Source: Pleionea sp. CnH1-48
Lineage (GTDB): Bacteria; Pseudomonadota; Gammaproteobacteria; Enterobacterales; Kangiellaceae
Assembly (NCBI RefSeq): GCF_024124665.1
Contig: NZ_JAMXSB010000019.1
Location: 62,001 to 126,000 of the forward strand
Direction of reading: 5' to 3'
Length of the DNA: 64,000 nt
The translations under genes and the position numbers were made by a program. Position 1 is the first letter of the stretch; each line of letters opens with the position of its first letter. This document shows, in pieces, positions 45,901 through 54,295 of the stretch. The notes below the pieces were generated by a model. It worked only from the letters and a program-made list of their open reading frames with translations, had not been told where the DNA came from and did not search any database.

Positions 45901-45967
45901 TAAGCTCAGCATGAGCACTTACAGCGCATATAATCGCTGATACCAAAAGGCCAGCCTTTTTAAACAT
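42959..45967 (-). CDS. Large surface/secreted protein with GlyGly-CTERM sorting signal
   Basis: A 1002-residue exported protein with a signal peptide (MFKKAGLLVSAIICAVSAHA). About residues 25-720 form an unrecognised, strand-rich, possibly propeller-like region. Three Ig/cadherin-like domains follow (about 725-975) with bacterial-cadherin features (NRAPVVESG, FNNAPVL, VFSDPEGDAMSFELM). The last 26 residues are a Gly cluster (APGGGGSLG), a hydrophobic span and the basic RQRRLH, the GlyGly-CTERM signal cut by rhombosortase in bacteria with type II secretion. The reading frame is intact. The gene is markedly AT-richer than its neighbours, most of all in its central part (about 44-45.8 kb). I do not recognise a specific function; adhesion or surface binding is plausible. 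Confidence 0.85.
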   Translation of the reverse strand: MFKKAGLLVSAIICAVSAHAELSPKFDYRKLADSTPLYDSEEPFRFQLGSYQKSTLYGRHNSLVSGDKLVVAYSQHYLSLISLDDNGNIKSLKEYNNGELGQTIKGIVKVVVSSGDKYIYLFDRQYDNGSYKYFIHTFENDSSTLSFKQSTEISLSHSYINIEPSISNDAFILWHQGSNSKFQTFSINSEDGSFSLTGEGSSTLVSSAVGVVYDSKNQRVAFRPSYSHHENRCAYYFSKQDSTYKLVSEVSCSNTRESYTYIDLTEDKLLVGNNNNLYLFNINSNSVTDKVQHTKDQLIDSYHINSAFYYNDSLILRESYDRNAFIKIDLNPDNTIAGRNKYSARDIVDCCIDTMHFLNDGTIFVEMYSDKAASIHFSGSDLSLNNELTLGDEDIDAFVRSNNRLVIDENLELVILDRKVSLVESKPQNDYRAVSQVEIFSLHSHSNSTMKRINDTDVIVFSSNDYYVFRVNKEELSLSLVNQGVTRGANSQYVYLRSDFGVHNIEGDLWVAKVGGDKLAVYLLNEGNEFVFQYYLVDGADDVKGINNIFQAYLIDDNLVAFGNNNSGAVFKILDSKLKQTDYIENHPYLRNHSNRVAINNNLYYLNNWLLNTVTVDDEGKLELLAVTPIHDVQGHSIKLVAFDSVNLGVIDHNKVHVFSLGKNEKINFLKAYNISDLNLPVINNQVSDWSVYSQSMFFRAGDSVYGKLSFNRAPVVESGKDMNITLSEGQEQQWLLSDWVVDFDLDDSISFSEVEMPASMTLVDDSLSFSGEKEASAVLTINAKSTDELESQVFFDITFNNAPVLKSDIDSINVNQGVQSVVELKPMFEDIESHSIHFETGNENLSLSSDGVLQHKFTTFGQQSLSVLVKDELGAQKMVEVPFLVNGSPAVEGSSSFTMTVNETIEIDLAQVFSDPEGDAMSFELMASVNGLSIAGSQLKGVVSSTGDYQIFVNAKDSKGAESQAVLRLKVNAAPGGGGSLGMFCLLGLGMLAGMRQRRLH

Positions 45968-46155
45968 TAAAATACTCCGAACGTAAAAAGTCGACGGAAA
46001 CTACTGCCCGTTCTCAAAATTAAGTGTTAAATTGAACCAAAATTAACAAGCAAAAAAGAATGATGCTTTTTGCTTATATCGTCCTATGGAAATCTCATCA
46101 TGCCATCCTGGCGAGATCGAGCGAGAAGATACTGGAAAGGTGCAATGAAGTCAAC

Positions 46156-46180
46156 AAAGTGGTCAAAAAAAGACCACTTT
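46156..46180. repeat. Perfect 9-bp hairpin with an A7 loop
   Basis: AAAGTGGTC and GACCACTTT flank seven As. The hairpin is just downstream of the small secreted-protein gene on the minus strand. No U tract follows on either strand, so it is not a standard terminator. Confidence 0.5.
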
Positions 46181-46207
46181 AACTTAATGAGACTTCCCAA
46201 TTAAGGC

Positions 46208-46609
46208 TTAATGACAGAAATAAGAAACTCTATACGCACCGAACGAAGGATTAATATCAGCATCCGATTCAATGCTCGCAGAGATCATTCCTCCTTTAGC
46301 CTGACTGCCCCATGAGACGAAGGTGTTTTGCTGCTCAATCGACTGTCCGGTGAGAACGCAATGTAGATTCTTCTTAGGCAATTTGACAGCACAACCTGCT
46401 GACCACGAAATAGTATTTTCATCGTGCTTAAGATACGACTCATGAGCACCAGAGGCTTTTTTACCTCCAGAGTGTACTTTGCAAACAGGCTTGGATTTAA
46501 AACTTAACTCGATAGAAACATGAGTTCCCTTGCTCGCGTAAGCATCAAAACTGCTTATAGCGGTTAGAATACAAACTATTGATATTAAGGCACTTTTTAG
46601 ACTCATCAT
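46208..46609 (-). CDS. Small secreted protein of unknown function
   Basis: I do not recognise this 133-residue protein. It has a signal peptide (cleavage likely after FDAYA) and four cysteines (in KPVCKV, AGCAV, LHCVL and SYFCH) that could form two disulfides, with a terminal Cys-His. The mature part looks beta-rich. It lies 240 bp upstream of the GlyGly-CTERM gene on the same strand, in the same AT-rich stretch. A functional link is only suggested by position. Confidence 0.65.
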   Translation of the reverse strand: MMSLKSALISIVCILTAISSFDAYASKGTHVSIELSFKSKPVCKVHSGGKKASGAHESYLKHDENTISWSAGCAVKLPKKNLHCVLTGQSIEQQNTFVSWGSQAKGGMISASIESDADINPSFGAYRVSYFCH

Positions 46610-46850
46610 TAAAGCTCCATTTGTTTTTATTGGTAGTTCTCCCTTAAGATTAGTCAGAAAGTAGATAAAGTGCCATTAGACATAGTTAATTATTTAAACT
46701 CTATAAATTTCAATAAGTTATGAATTTCGCCTCACTATATAAACCAGCCGTTATGGGGTATGGAATGTTCAGAGTTTCCTTAGTGTGATAGAGTCCTTAT
46801 ACGGAATAGGATATTTCGCGTTAGATTTGGCACAACATGATAAATATAAA

Positions 46851-46868
46851 GGCGCTTAAATAAGCGCT
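46851..46868. repeat. Hairpin in the leader of the alpha/beta hydrolase gene
   Basis: A 7-bp stem GCGCTTA / TAAGCGC with a two-base centre lies about 34 bp before the ATG at 46902. It may be a small operator palindrome or a leader hairpin. Confidence 0.35.
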
Positions 46869-46901
46869 TATTGGCTAAATTTTATTTGTTATAGGAATTC
46901 C

Positions 46902-48320
46902 ATGAAATTTTTATTATCCCTTGTCGTGCTTACTATTAGCGCCTCTTCACTTGCTTCTAATTTTACTGCCTGCCAAGATGCCAATGACTTTTCGGAGTTA
47001 AAACAAAGTCAGTGTCGTTATGTAGAATCCCCTCTTTTACATACTGCAAAAGATGATCAGACCATCAAACTATTTGTACGCAAGTTTCCAGCAAGCGAAA
47101 AACGCCAAGGCTCGCTGTGGCTAATCGCTGGAGGCCCAGGAGAATCAGGCAGTAGCTTTTACCCTATCATTCGTTATTTTCAGCAATCCTTCCCAGCACT
47201 GGATATCTTTGTTCCCGATCATCGAGGAACAGGTGCATCAACAACGATTTGCAAAGAAGAATCTCCACAATCAACAGCTGGCACTTCACTGGTCGGGGAA
47301 GAATGGGGACAATGCTTTGGCTTTATGTACTCAAATCCAGATTACGTGAAAGCGTTTTCAATAACGAATGCAGCCAAAGATCTCAAGCAGTTGATTTCTC
47401 AATACAGCGGCGAAGGTAAGCGTTATGTCTATGGCGTTTCCTACGGCACTCAATTAGTACTACGTCTACTGCAATTAGAAGAACTTCAACTGGATGGTGT
47501 CATACTCGACTCTTTAATTCCTCATCAACTGAATAATCAATATGACTTAAGCCATCGCTCTCAAGTTGTAAACAACGTAGGACTGGAGCTTCTGGCACTT
47601 CACCAAACGCCAACAAAAACCAATCAAAAGAAAGGTGCTTCGCTGAAAGAGCAGTTAGCCCATGTTTTAAAAAATCCTCAATCACTGAACTCAGATTCTC
47701 AAAAATGGACACGAAATAAATTATCTTTGACTCTTGGTAGCATGCTTGATGTGCCGTCTGTGCGAAATACGCTTCCTCAGCTCATAGAACAACTCAGTGA
47801 GGGAAAAACCAGCCTTCTCCTTGACGGGCAAAGTAAACTCAATAAGTATTATAAAAATCTGTCGAAAGATTATTTTAACAAAGGCTACTCAATTCCCTTA
47901 GCTCAGGTCATTATTGCTAGCGAGAATAATTTAAGACCCAAACAAACGAAGCAAGACATTGAAAAAGAAAGCCAGTCATTATTATTTACTAGCCCACTGC
48001 CAGGATTAATCGCAGAAAACTCTTTGCCGACTTATGCCAAAGACCAGTACTTTGCCAAACAGCCAAAGCAAATTCCTCCGATGCTTGTCCTTCACGGCAC
48101 ACTGGATCCAAAAACTCATTATCGCGCAGCCGAACTTCATATCCAGAAACTGCGGCAAACAGGAAGTGTTCGCCTGATTACCATTAAGCAAGCACCACAC
48201 TTTATCGCACTGACCGCGACAAAATGTTTTCAGCAATGGACAAAGCAGTTTGTAGCCAAACAAATCACTCAAGACGCTGAGTGCATAGAAAATGCGGCAC
48301 TTGTTAATTTCCACCCATAA
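46902..48320 (+). CDS. Secreted alpha/beta hydrolase, proline iminopeptidase/TAP-like
   Basis: A 472-residue exported hydrolase with a signal peptide (MKFLLSLVVLTISASSLAS). The oxyanion segment LIAGGPGESGSS is followed by VPDHRGTGAS and the nucleophile elbow GVSYGTQ. The TAP-like C-terminal domain has the aspartate in LHGTLDPKT and the histidine in APHFIAL. The order matches Streptomyces tripeptidyl aminopeptidases and related prolyl aminopeptidases (S33). It would remove short N-terminal units from peptides outside the cytoplasm. Single gene with a strong terminator. Confidence 0.88.
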   Translation: MKFLLSLVVLTISASSLASNFTACQDANDFSELKQSQCRYVESPLLHTAKDDQTIKLFVRKFPASEKRQGSLWLIAGGPGESGSSFYPIIRYFQQSFPALDIFVPDHRGTGASTTICKEESPQSTAGTSLVGEEWGQCFGFMYSNPDYVKAFSITNAAKDLKQLISQYSGEGKRYVYGVSYGTQLVLRLLQLEELQLDGVILDSLIPHQLNNQYDLSHRSQVVNNVGLELLALHQTPTKTNQKKGASLKEQLAHVLKNPQSLNSDSQKWTRNKLSLTLGSMLDVPSVRNTLPQLIEQLSEGKTSLLLDGQSKLNKYYKNLSKDYFNKGYSIPLAQVIIASENNLRPKQTKQDIEKESQSLLFTSPLPGLIAENSLPTYAKDQYFAKQPKQIPPMLVLHGTLDPKTHYRAAELHIQKLRQTGSVRLITIKQAPHFIALTATKCFQQWTKQFVAKQITQDAECIENAALVNFHP

Positions 48321-48347
48321 AAAAAGCAGTCGAATGACTGCTTTTTT
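48319..48347. terminator. Bidirectional rho-independent terminator
   Basis: A stem AGCAGTC / GACTGCT with loop GAAT, flanked by As on the left and six Ts on the right. It separates the hydrolase gene from the convergent lipA. Confidence 0.88.
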
Positions 48348-48365
48348 CGCTAACTACAATAGTTA

Positions 48366-49319
48366 TTAATCGACTTTTTCACCAGCCGCCTGTTTGTCCG
48401 CATGGTAAGAAGAACGAACCATGGGGCCACTAGCAACATTCGTAAAGCCAAGATCTTTTGCAATCTGCCCCAGCTCATCAAACTCAGCGGGTGGCATAAA
48501 ACGCATTACCGGGTGATGGTGTTTGCTGGGTTGCAAGTATTGCCCTAAGGTCAACATATCAACGTCATGTGCTCTCAGATCTTTCATGACTTCGATGATC
48601 TCTTCGTTGGTTTCTCCCAACCCGATCATTAAGCCAGATTTCGTAGGAACCTCTGGATACAATTCTTTATGTTTTTTGAGTAGATCAAGCGACCACTGAT
48701 AATCAGCACCTGGACGCGCCTGTCGATAGAGGCGAGGAACCGTTTCTAAGTTATGATTGAATACATCCGGCAAACCACCTGCCATGATCTCTAATGCGCG
48801 ATCCATTCGACCACGAAAATCAGGAACCAATGTTTCAATTTTTGTGCTTGGAGACTGCTTTCGAACCTGATTAATGCAATCAACAAAATGTTGGGCGCCA
48901 CCGTCACGTAAATCATCACGATCAACGGATGTAATCACCACATATTTTAGTTTCATGCTTTCAACAGAATCAGCAAGATTTTGAGCTTCTTCTGGATCGA
49001 TAGGTAATGGACGTCCATGAGCTACATCGCAGAAAGGACAACGACGAGTACAGACCGCGCCTAAAATCATAAAGGTAGCCGTACCGTGACCAAAACATTC
49101 TGGAAGATTAGGGCACGAAGCCTCTTCGCAAACAGTATGCAGCTTTTTATTACGCAGCATATCTTTTATCTGAGTCACTTGATTGCCGCTGGGCAAGCGC
49201 ACACGAATCCAATCAGGCTTGCGTGGCATTTCTTCGGTGGGTTCAATTTTTACCGGAATACGTGCCATTTTGTCTGCGCCACGTAGCTTCTTTCCGGGTT
49301 CAATAATATTTCTAGCCAT
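48366..49319 (-). CDS. lipA: Lipoyl synthase
   Basis: A 317-residue radical SAM enzyme that inserts two sulfurs into octanoyl groups on lipoate-dependent dehydrogenases. The auxiliary-cluster cysteines are in [12 protein letters not shown] and the radical SAM cluster in CTRRCPFC. The conserved C-terminal RSSYHA supplies the unusual serine ligand. It lies 34 bp after lipB and is the last gene of the minus-strand cluster. Confidence 0.98.
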   Translation of the reverse strand: MARNIIEPGKKLRGADKMARIPVKIEPTEEMPRKPDWIRVRLPSGNQVTQIKDMLRNKKLHTVCEEASCPNLPECFGHGTATFMILGAVCTRRCPFCDVAHGRPLPIDPEEAQNLADSVESMKLKYVVITSVDRDDLRDGGAQHFVDCINQVRKQSPSTKIETLVPDFRGRMDRALEIMAGGLPDVFNHNLETVPRLYRQARPGADYQWSLDLLKKHKELYPEVPTKSGLMIGLGETNEEIIEVMKDLRAHDVDMLTLGQYLQPSKHHHPVMRFMPPAEFDELGQIAKDLGFTNVASGPMVRSSYHADKQAAGEKVD

Positions 49320-49353
49320 TCACCAACATCTCATTATCATTTAAAGCACATGT

Positions 49354-50049
49354 TTAATCACTGCTTTGAGGCAGGCCGACATGTAATGTGCGCGCATTAT
49401 ACCCTAATCTGCTCATAATATGCTTAATCAAGACAGGTTCCACCTCATTCAGACTCTCAGGTCCGCCCAGTTGATGCATATCGACCATATTCATTCCCGC
49501 ATATCCACAGGGATTAATACGAGAAAACGGCTCCAGATCCATATTGACGTTTAAAGCCAGGCCGTGAAAGCTGCACCCACGTCGGATCCTTAGCCCAATA
49601 GAGCATATTTTGGCACCTGTCTCTATGTATACGCCAGGAGCATCGGGTCTGGCACTGGCCGCGATATCAAAATCAGCCAGCATATCCACAATGCTTTGCT
49701 CAATAGCAGTGACCAGCTCTCGCACGCCCATACCTTTGCGACGCAGGTCAATCAGGATATAGGCTACCTGTTGCCCTGGGCCGTGATAAGTCACCTGCCC
49801 TCCCCTGTCTACCTGAACCACAGGAATATCTCCAGGAGCAAGAATATGCTCAGCTTTACCTGCTTGTCCCTGAGTAAACACAGGATCATGCTCGACCAAC
49901 CAGATTTCGTCATGGGTTTGAGCATCGCGCTCATCGGTCAGCTTAGACATTGACTGCCATACTGGTTCATAAGACATACGTCCCAGCTGGCGAATAATAA
50001 GTTGATTTGTCACTAACTGCTCTATCTCTTGAATGCTGATTAAAGACAC
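49354..50049 (-). CDS. lipB: Octanoyl-ACP:protein transferase
   Basis: A 231-residue octanoyltransferase that moves octanoate from ACP to lipoyl domains, providing the LipA substrate. It has [13 protein letters not shown], the lysine in [10 protein letters not shown], the SFHGLALNV segment and the acyl-thioester cysteine in NPCGYAGM. Overlaps ybeD by 10 bp. Confidence 0.97.
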   Translation of the reverse strand: MSLISIQEIEQLVTNQLIIRQLGRMSYEPVWQSMSKLTDERDAQTHDEIWLVEHDPVFTQGQAGKAEHILAPGDIPVVQVDRGGQVTYHGPGQQVAYILIDLRRKGMGVRELVTAIEQSIVDMLADFDIAASARPDAPGVYIETGAKICSIGLRIRRGCSFHGLALNVNMDLEPFSRINPCGYAGMNMVDMHQLGGPESLNEVEPVLIKHIMSRLGYNARTLHVGLPQSSD

Positions 50050-50309
50050 ATTTTTACGTGCTCGACATCTCGAACGACACGATAAATGGCTTCAACCTGC
50101 TCTTTGTTTTCTACATAAAGACGCACCGATACCGAAATATAGGTGCCGTTTTTACTGGGTCGGGTTTGAGGAACATAGTCCCCCGGCAGAACCGACTGAA
50201 TGGCTGCAATCACTGCATTTTCAACACCATCTTTGTTGTCAGCCATGGCTTTAAAAACCATGTCGCAGGGAAAATCCCATAACTCAGGATTGATTGTATT
50301 ATCAGACAT
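50040..50309 (-). CDS. ybeD: YbeD / DUF493 family protein
   Basis: An 89-residue protein with the DUF493 pattern: [14 protein letters not shown] at the N terminus, [13 protein letters not shown] in the middle, and [18 protein letters not shown] at the end. It has an ACT-like fold and is constantly found next to lipB in gammaproteobacteria; its function is not established. Its first base is the last base of the aminotransferase stop codon, giving tight coupling. Confidence 0.93.
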   Translation of the reverse strand: MSDNTINPELWDFPCDMVFKAMADNKDGVENAVIAAIQSVLPGDYVPQTRPSKNGTYISVSVRLYVENKEQVEAIYRVVRDVEHVKMCL

Positions 50310-51160
50310 TATCTAATTTCACCTCGGTAAAGCTTATGCTTAAATGCTAAATAGTAATTGGCTAGCTGCCGCCATACTGGCCCGGCTTTGCCTGAGCCAA
50401 TGGGTTGATCATCAACACGGATAACCGGACAAACCTCTCTTGTAGAACTGGTCACCCAGACTTCATCAGCGGCCAAGACATCATTTAAAGAAAACAATGT
50501 TTCTTCCAAAGGTATGCCATTGTCGCGAGCGATTTCAACCACCAGATCACGCGTGATGCCAGCCAAAATCTGATGGCTTTTGGCCGGTGTTTTGATTACG
50601 CCATTCTTTACAATAAAAATATTGGCAGCCGCACTTTCAATGGCGTATCCATCTCGAATCAACAGAGCGTCATCAGCCCCTGCCTGTACGGCCATTTCTT
50701 TCATCAAGCAGTTAGCCATTAGCGAAGTCGATTTTATATCGCATCGCTGCCAACGAATATCCTCGACACTTTGCAGCGAAATACCACTGTCATCGAGCGA
50801 CGTCTGTATTTCGGGTAAAGGCAGCAACATAATATACACCGTTGGTGTGGCTGCAATAAGACGATGCTCTCTTTGCCCGGGCGCACCACGGGTCACCTGA
50901 AGATACACACAACAGTGCTTAGCACCGTTTTTTTGTAGCAAAGACTCGATGACGGCTTGCCAGTCAAAATTCAGCTCCAGATACACCGCTTCAAGACTTT
51001 GCTTAAGTCTTACCAAATGCTGCTCTAAGCGAAACAGTTGACCCGCATAGCAGGGGATCACTTCATAAATGCCATCGCCCAACAAAAAACCTCGGTCCAT
51101 AACAGAAACCGAGGCTTGTGTACGTGGCAGATATTGACCATTCAGGTAAACAATATCCAA
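50309..51160 (-). CDS. D-amino acid aminotransferase
   Basis: A 283-residue class IV PLP aminotransferase. The DRGFLLGDGIYEVI N terminus, the PLP-lysine region (CDIKSTSLMANCLMK, where the catalytic Lys is in KSTS) and TSSTREVCPVIRVD fit D-alanine aminotransferase better than BCAT or ADCL, although ADC lyase cannot be excluded. It makes or degrades D-alanine and D-glutamate in the cytosol. Its place just downstream of a D-Ala-releasing carboxypeptidase gene suggests recycling of D-alanine. Confidence 0.85.
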   Translation of the reverse strand: MDIVYLNGQYLPRTQASVSVMDRGFLLGDGIYEVIPCYAGQLFRLEQHLVRLKQSLEAVYLELNFDWQAVIESLLQKNGAKHCCVYLQVTRGAPGQREHRLIAATPTVYIMLLPLPEIQTSLDDSGISLQSVEDIRWQRCDIKSTSLMANCLMKEMAVQAGADDALLIRDGYAIESAAANIFIVKNGVIKTPAKSHQILAGITRDLVVEIARDNGIPLEETLFSLNDVLAADEVWVTSSTREVCPVIRVDDQPIGSGKAGPVWRQLANYYLAFKHKLYRGEIR

Positions 51161-51172
51161 TATCAGCTCCTG

Positions 51173-52348
51173 TTAGAAAGCCTCACTGATCCAACGACTC
51201 ACGCCATCAGAAATCTTAGTCCAAAATCCACCTTCGACGACATCTTCCAGTGCCACTAATGGGGTTTCAGCAACATCTTTGCCATCGAGCTGGAAGAATA
51301 TCTTGCCGACAACCTGCCCTTTGCTCACAGGAGCTTCTAATGCCCCATTAACCACATAATTGGCTTTTAACTGTTTGCGCTTACCTCTTGGGATAGTCAA
51401 CCACACATCTTCTAAGGTTCCCAGCTGTGCAGACTCTACCTCACCGCCCCACACACGATCGGAGTGTACTTTGGTTCCAGCTTGTAGCGGCTTCACCGTT
51501 TCAAAGAAGCGAAATCCATAAGTCAGCAACTTTTTGCTTTCATTTTTACGCGCTTGATCACTGCGAGCGCCCATAACAACCGCCACCAGACGCATATCAT
51601 CTTTGGTCGCAGAAGAAACCAGACAGTAACCAGCCGCTTCTGTATGGCCTGTTTTTAAACCATCAACATTGAGGCTACGATCCCACAGCAAACGATTACG
51701 GTTATATTGCTCAATATTATTGTAAGTGAATTTCTTCACTTTATAAGTTTCATATTCTTGAGGATAGTCTCGAATCAGTGCCGCTCCCAGAGTCGCCATA
51801 TCGCGAGCAGTAGTGATATGGTTTTCGGCAGGCAAGCCCGTCGCGTTAACAAAATGCGTACCGCTTAAACCTAGCTTCTTGGCATGATGGTTCATCAGAT
51901 CAGCAAAACCATCTTCGCTGCCTGCCACGTGCTCGGCCAATGCAACACTGGCGTCATTACCAGACTGAATGATAACGCCTTTAAGTAGGTCTTCTACAGA
52001 GACCTGTTTTCCAACTTCAATGAACATCACAGATGAACCAGGGAACTTAGCAGCCCAGGCATTTTCACTCACAGTCACTTCATCATGCAGCGATATATTG
52101 CCATCCGCCAGCTCTGCCGATACAGCGTAACTCGTCATCATTTTGGTCAAACTGGCTGGCTCTAGAGGTTCATCAGCATTTTGTTCTGCAATCACCTGGC
52201 CGCTGTTATAGTCGACCAAGATATATCCTTTAGCGCTCAACGATGGTGGCGCCGGAGTGACAGCGTGAGTCGATAGCGCCACGCTGAACAACCCAGATAG
52301 AATTAGATGCTTCAATTTCATTACTTTTACACTTGTCAGAAGGTTCAT
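51173..52348 (-). CDS. dacA: D-alanyl-D-alanine carboxypeptidase (PBP5 type)
   Basis: A 391-residue S11 carboxypeptidase that trims the terminal D-Ala from peptidoglycan pentapeptides. Active-site motifs are SxxK in SLTKMM, SxN in SGND and KTG in LKTGHT. The C-terminal domain ends in an amphipathic helix (GFWTKISDGVSRWISEAF) that anchors it to the inner membrane. The signal peptide is best read from the internal ATG at 52321 (MKLKHLILSG), which is the likelier start. Confidence 0.95.
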   Translation of the reverse strand: MNLLTSVKVMKLKHLILSGLFSVALSTHAVTPAPPSLSAKGYILVDYNSGQVIAEQNADEPLEPASLTKMMTSYAVSAELADGNISLHDEVTVSENAWAAKFPGSSVMFIEVGKQVSVEDLLKGVIIQSGNDASVALAEHVAGSEDGFADLMNHHAKKLGLSGTHFVNATGLPAENHITTARDMATLGAALIRDYPQEYETYKVKKFTYNNIEQYNRNRLLWDRSLNVDGLKTGHTEAAGYCLVSSATKDDMRLVAVVMGARSDQARKNESKKLLTYGFRFFETVKPLQAGTKVHSDRVWGGEVESAQLGTLEDVWLTIPRGKRKQLKANYVVNGALEAPVSKGQVVGKIFFQLDGKDVAETPLVALEDVVEGGFWTKISDGVSRWISEAF

Positions 52349-52453
52349 AACAACGGCGGCATTGTATCACAAGCCGCCGCTACGGGTTAGCTGATGCTGT
52401 TTTCAAGAGTTGTTGATGATACTCCGTTATCATTTCGGATAGAGTATCATCCT

Positions 52454-53272
52454 TTATTCAAAGACAATTTTTGGGGTGCCTAGCTCAGGTATCGTCAAAG
52501 AAGCCACCAACCGATTTGCAGCTTCTACCTGCATCACAGGGCCAACTCGAACACGATAAACTCGATTTCCATTGACCCGAAAAGGGGTAACCAACACACG
52601 CCAGCTCAACTCAGAGCGCAGCGCACTGGCAATCTTATTGGCTTTTGCTTTATCAGAAAACGCACCAACCTGAACATACATGGTTGAATTTTCAGGAATA
52701 TGATTGAGTTGAGTCGTTTGATGTGATCCCGCAGGCACAATGGTTTCGATATGCACCTGGGTGGTCCCCTGCTTCATAAATCCTAGCTTTGATGCCGCAG
52801 CATAAGACAGGTCAATAATCCGTCCGGCCTTAAAAGGCCCGCGATCATTCACTTTAACAACAACGCTGCGCTGATTACTCAGGTTAGTTACTTTTACGTA
52901 TGAAGGTAGTGGCAAGGTTTTATGAGCCGCAGTCATCGCATACATGTCGTAGGCTTCACCCGAGGAGGTTCTTTGGCCATGAAATTTAGTGCCATACCAG
53001 CTGGCAATTCCTTGTTCCTTGAAACCTCTGGCATCGCGGAGTACCCGATAAACAATACCGTCTTGTTCATAAGAAGCGGGATTACCATAGGGGCTCAACG
53101 GCTCAACCTGAGGAACCGCATCGGGCACATGCGAAACATCAACAGGTCGTGAAGGACCACTATCTTTGCGCTCCAACAACCCACCAGCACAACCACTGAG
53201 CAACAGCATTGCCAAAACGAGCAAGCTGCCAGGACGATATCCTTTTATGGCAGCAGATTTATTAACTAACAT
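52454..53272 (-). CDS. rlpA: Septal ring lytic transglycosylase RlpA
   Basis: A 272-residue outer-membrane lipoprotein with its lipidated cysteine at residue 28 (LLSGC). The double-psi beta-barrel domain follows (GIASWYGTKFHGQRTSSGE, VKVNDRGPF, RIIDLSYAAA), then a C-terminal SPOR domain (about residues 195-272, MYVQVGAFSDKAKANK) that binds stem-less glycan at the division site. It cleaves naked glycan strands. Nine bp downstream of mltB, between rodA and dacA, the classical order. Confidence 0.96.
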   Translation of the reverse strand: MLVNKSAAIKGYRPGSLLVLAMLLLSGCAGGLLERKDSGPSRPVDVSHVPDAVPQVEPLSPYGNPASYEQDGIVYRVLRDARGFKEQGIASWYGTKFHGQRTSSGEAYDMYAMTAAHKTLPLPSYVKVTNLSNQRSVVVKVNDRGPFKAGRIIDLSYAAASKLGFMKQGTTQVHIETIVPAGSHQTTQLNHIPENSTMYVQVGAFSDKAKANKIASALRSELSWRVLVTPFRVNGNRVYRVRVGPVMQVEAANRLVASLTIPELGTPKIVFE

Positions 53273-53281
53273 TCGATTTAT

Positions 53282-54295
53282 CTATCCATGTACGTAAGAA
53301 CGAGCTCGGGCGGCAATCACTTCCTGGCTAAATTGATAAACAGCCAATGCATACAACGCGCTGCGGTTGTATCGAGTAATCACGTAAAAGTTATTAAACC
53401 CGATCCAGTAATCCTTATTTTTTTCTTGCTCAAAAGGATACAAAGAAGCGCTGGCATCAGCGACAACACTAACAGGCCACTTATAACCTTCTTCGTAGAG
53501 CTTGCCTGCAGTGAACATCGGCTTGAGTTTTTCGGCAGCCCATTTTTCGGGATTTTTGCCTTCTCCAGTAACACGATATGCGACAGGTTGCCCCCAACGC
53601 CATTTATGCTGCTTAAAATAATTCGCCACACTACCAATCGCATCCACAGGGCTATCAAACAGATTCACTTTGCCATCACCATCAAAATCAACGGCATAGT
53701 TACGATAACTGGACGATATGAATTGTCCCATTCCCATGGCACCCGCATAAGAACCTTTGGGTGTTAACGGCGACCAGTTTTGCTCTTTACACAAAAGCAA
53801 AAATTCTTCTAACTCTTTGCGGAAAAACTTGGCGCGTTTAGGATAGTGGAAGCCAAGCGTCACTAGTGCTTCAATGACCGGAATTTTGCCTTGAATTCGA
53901 CCATAGTAGGTTTCGACGCCAAGAATACCAACAATAATGGATGCAGGTACCTGGTAGGTTTTTTCGGCGCGTAATAATTCAGTTTGGTATTTGTTCCAGA
54001 ACTCAATGCCCGCTTTAATGCGCTTATCTTTAATCCAAATGGGACGATATCGGTGCCAAGGCAAAGACTCTGCGGGTTTATTCATCAGATCGATGATGTC
54101 TTGACGAACTTTCGTTTTTGTTAATAGTGGAGTGAGTTCCTTTTCATCCATCTGGTGGGTTTTCACCATCCGCTGAATAAAGTCTTCCAGCGATTCTCCT
54201 ACTTTTGTGCTTGTGCTCGCGTAACTGACGGATCCAGCCAATCCCATTAACGCCCATAGCCCTAACTTTTTAACCATCTTCATGGTCTTACTCAT
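53282..54295 (-). CDS. mltB: Lytic murein transglycosylase B
   Basis: A 337-residue SLT-type transglycosylase with a signal peptide. The catalytic glutamate is in ILGVETYYGR, followed by the GAMGMGQFISSSYR and VDFDGDGKVNLF motifs of MltB. It cleaves peptidoglycan to anhydromuropeptides. There is no lipobox, unlike E. coli MltB, so it is probably soluble in the periplasm. A 316-bp gap with an inverted-repeat element separates it from rodA. Confidence 0.95.
   Translation of the reverse strand: MSKTMKMVKKLGLWALMGLAGSVSYASTSTKVGESLEDFIQRMVKTHQMDEKELTPLLTKTKVRQDIIDLMNKPAESLPWHRYRPIWIKDKRIKAGIEFWNKYQTELLRAEKTYQVPASIIVGILGVETYYGRIQGKIPVIEALVTLGFHYPKRAKFFRKELEEFLLLCKEQNWSPLTPKGSYAGAMGMGQFISSSYRNYAVDFDGDGKVNLFDSPVDAIGSVANYFKQHKWRWGQPVAYRVTGEGKNPEKWAAEKLKPMFTAGKLYEEGYKWPVSVVADASASLYPFEQEKNKDYWIGFNNFYVITRYNRSALYALAVYQFSQEVIAARARSYVHG

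Noticed and set aside
43000-46900. The AT-rich stretch as a genomic island
   Set aside because: No integrase, tRNA, direct repeats or transposase borders it, so composition alone is not enough to call an island.
53288-53767. A 159-codon plus-strand frame opposite mltB
   Set aside because: It lies entirely antisense to the conserved C-terminal half of mltB and has no motif of its own.
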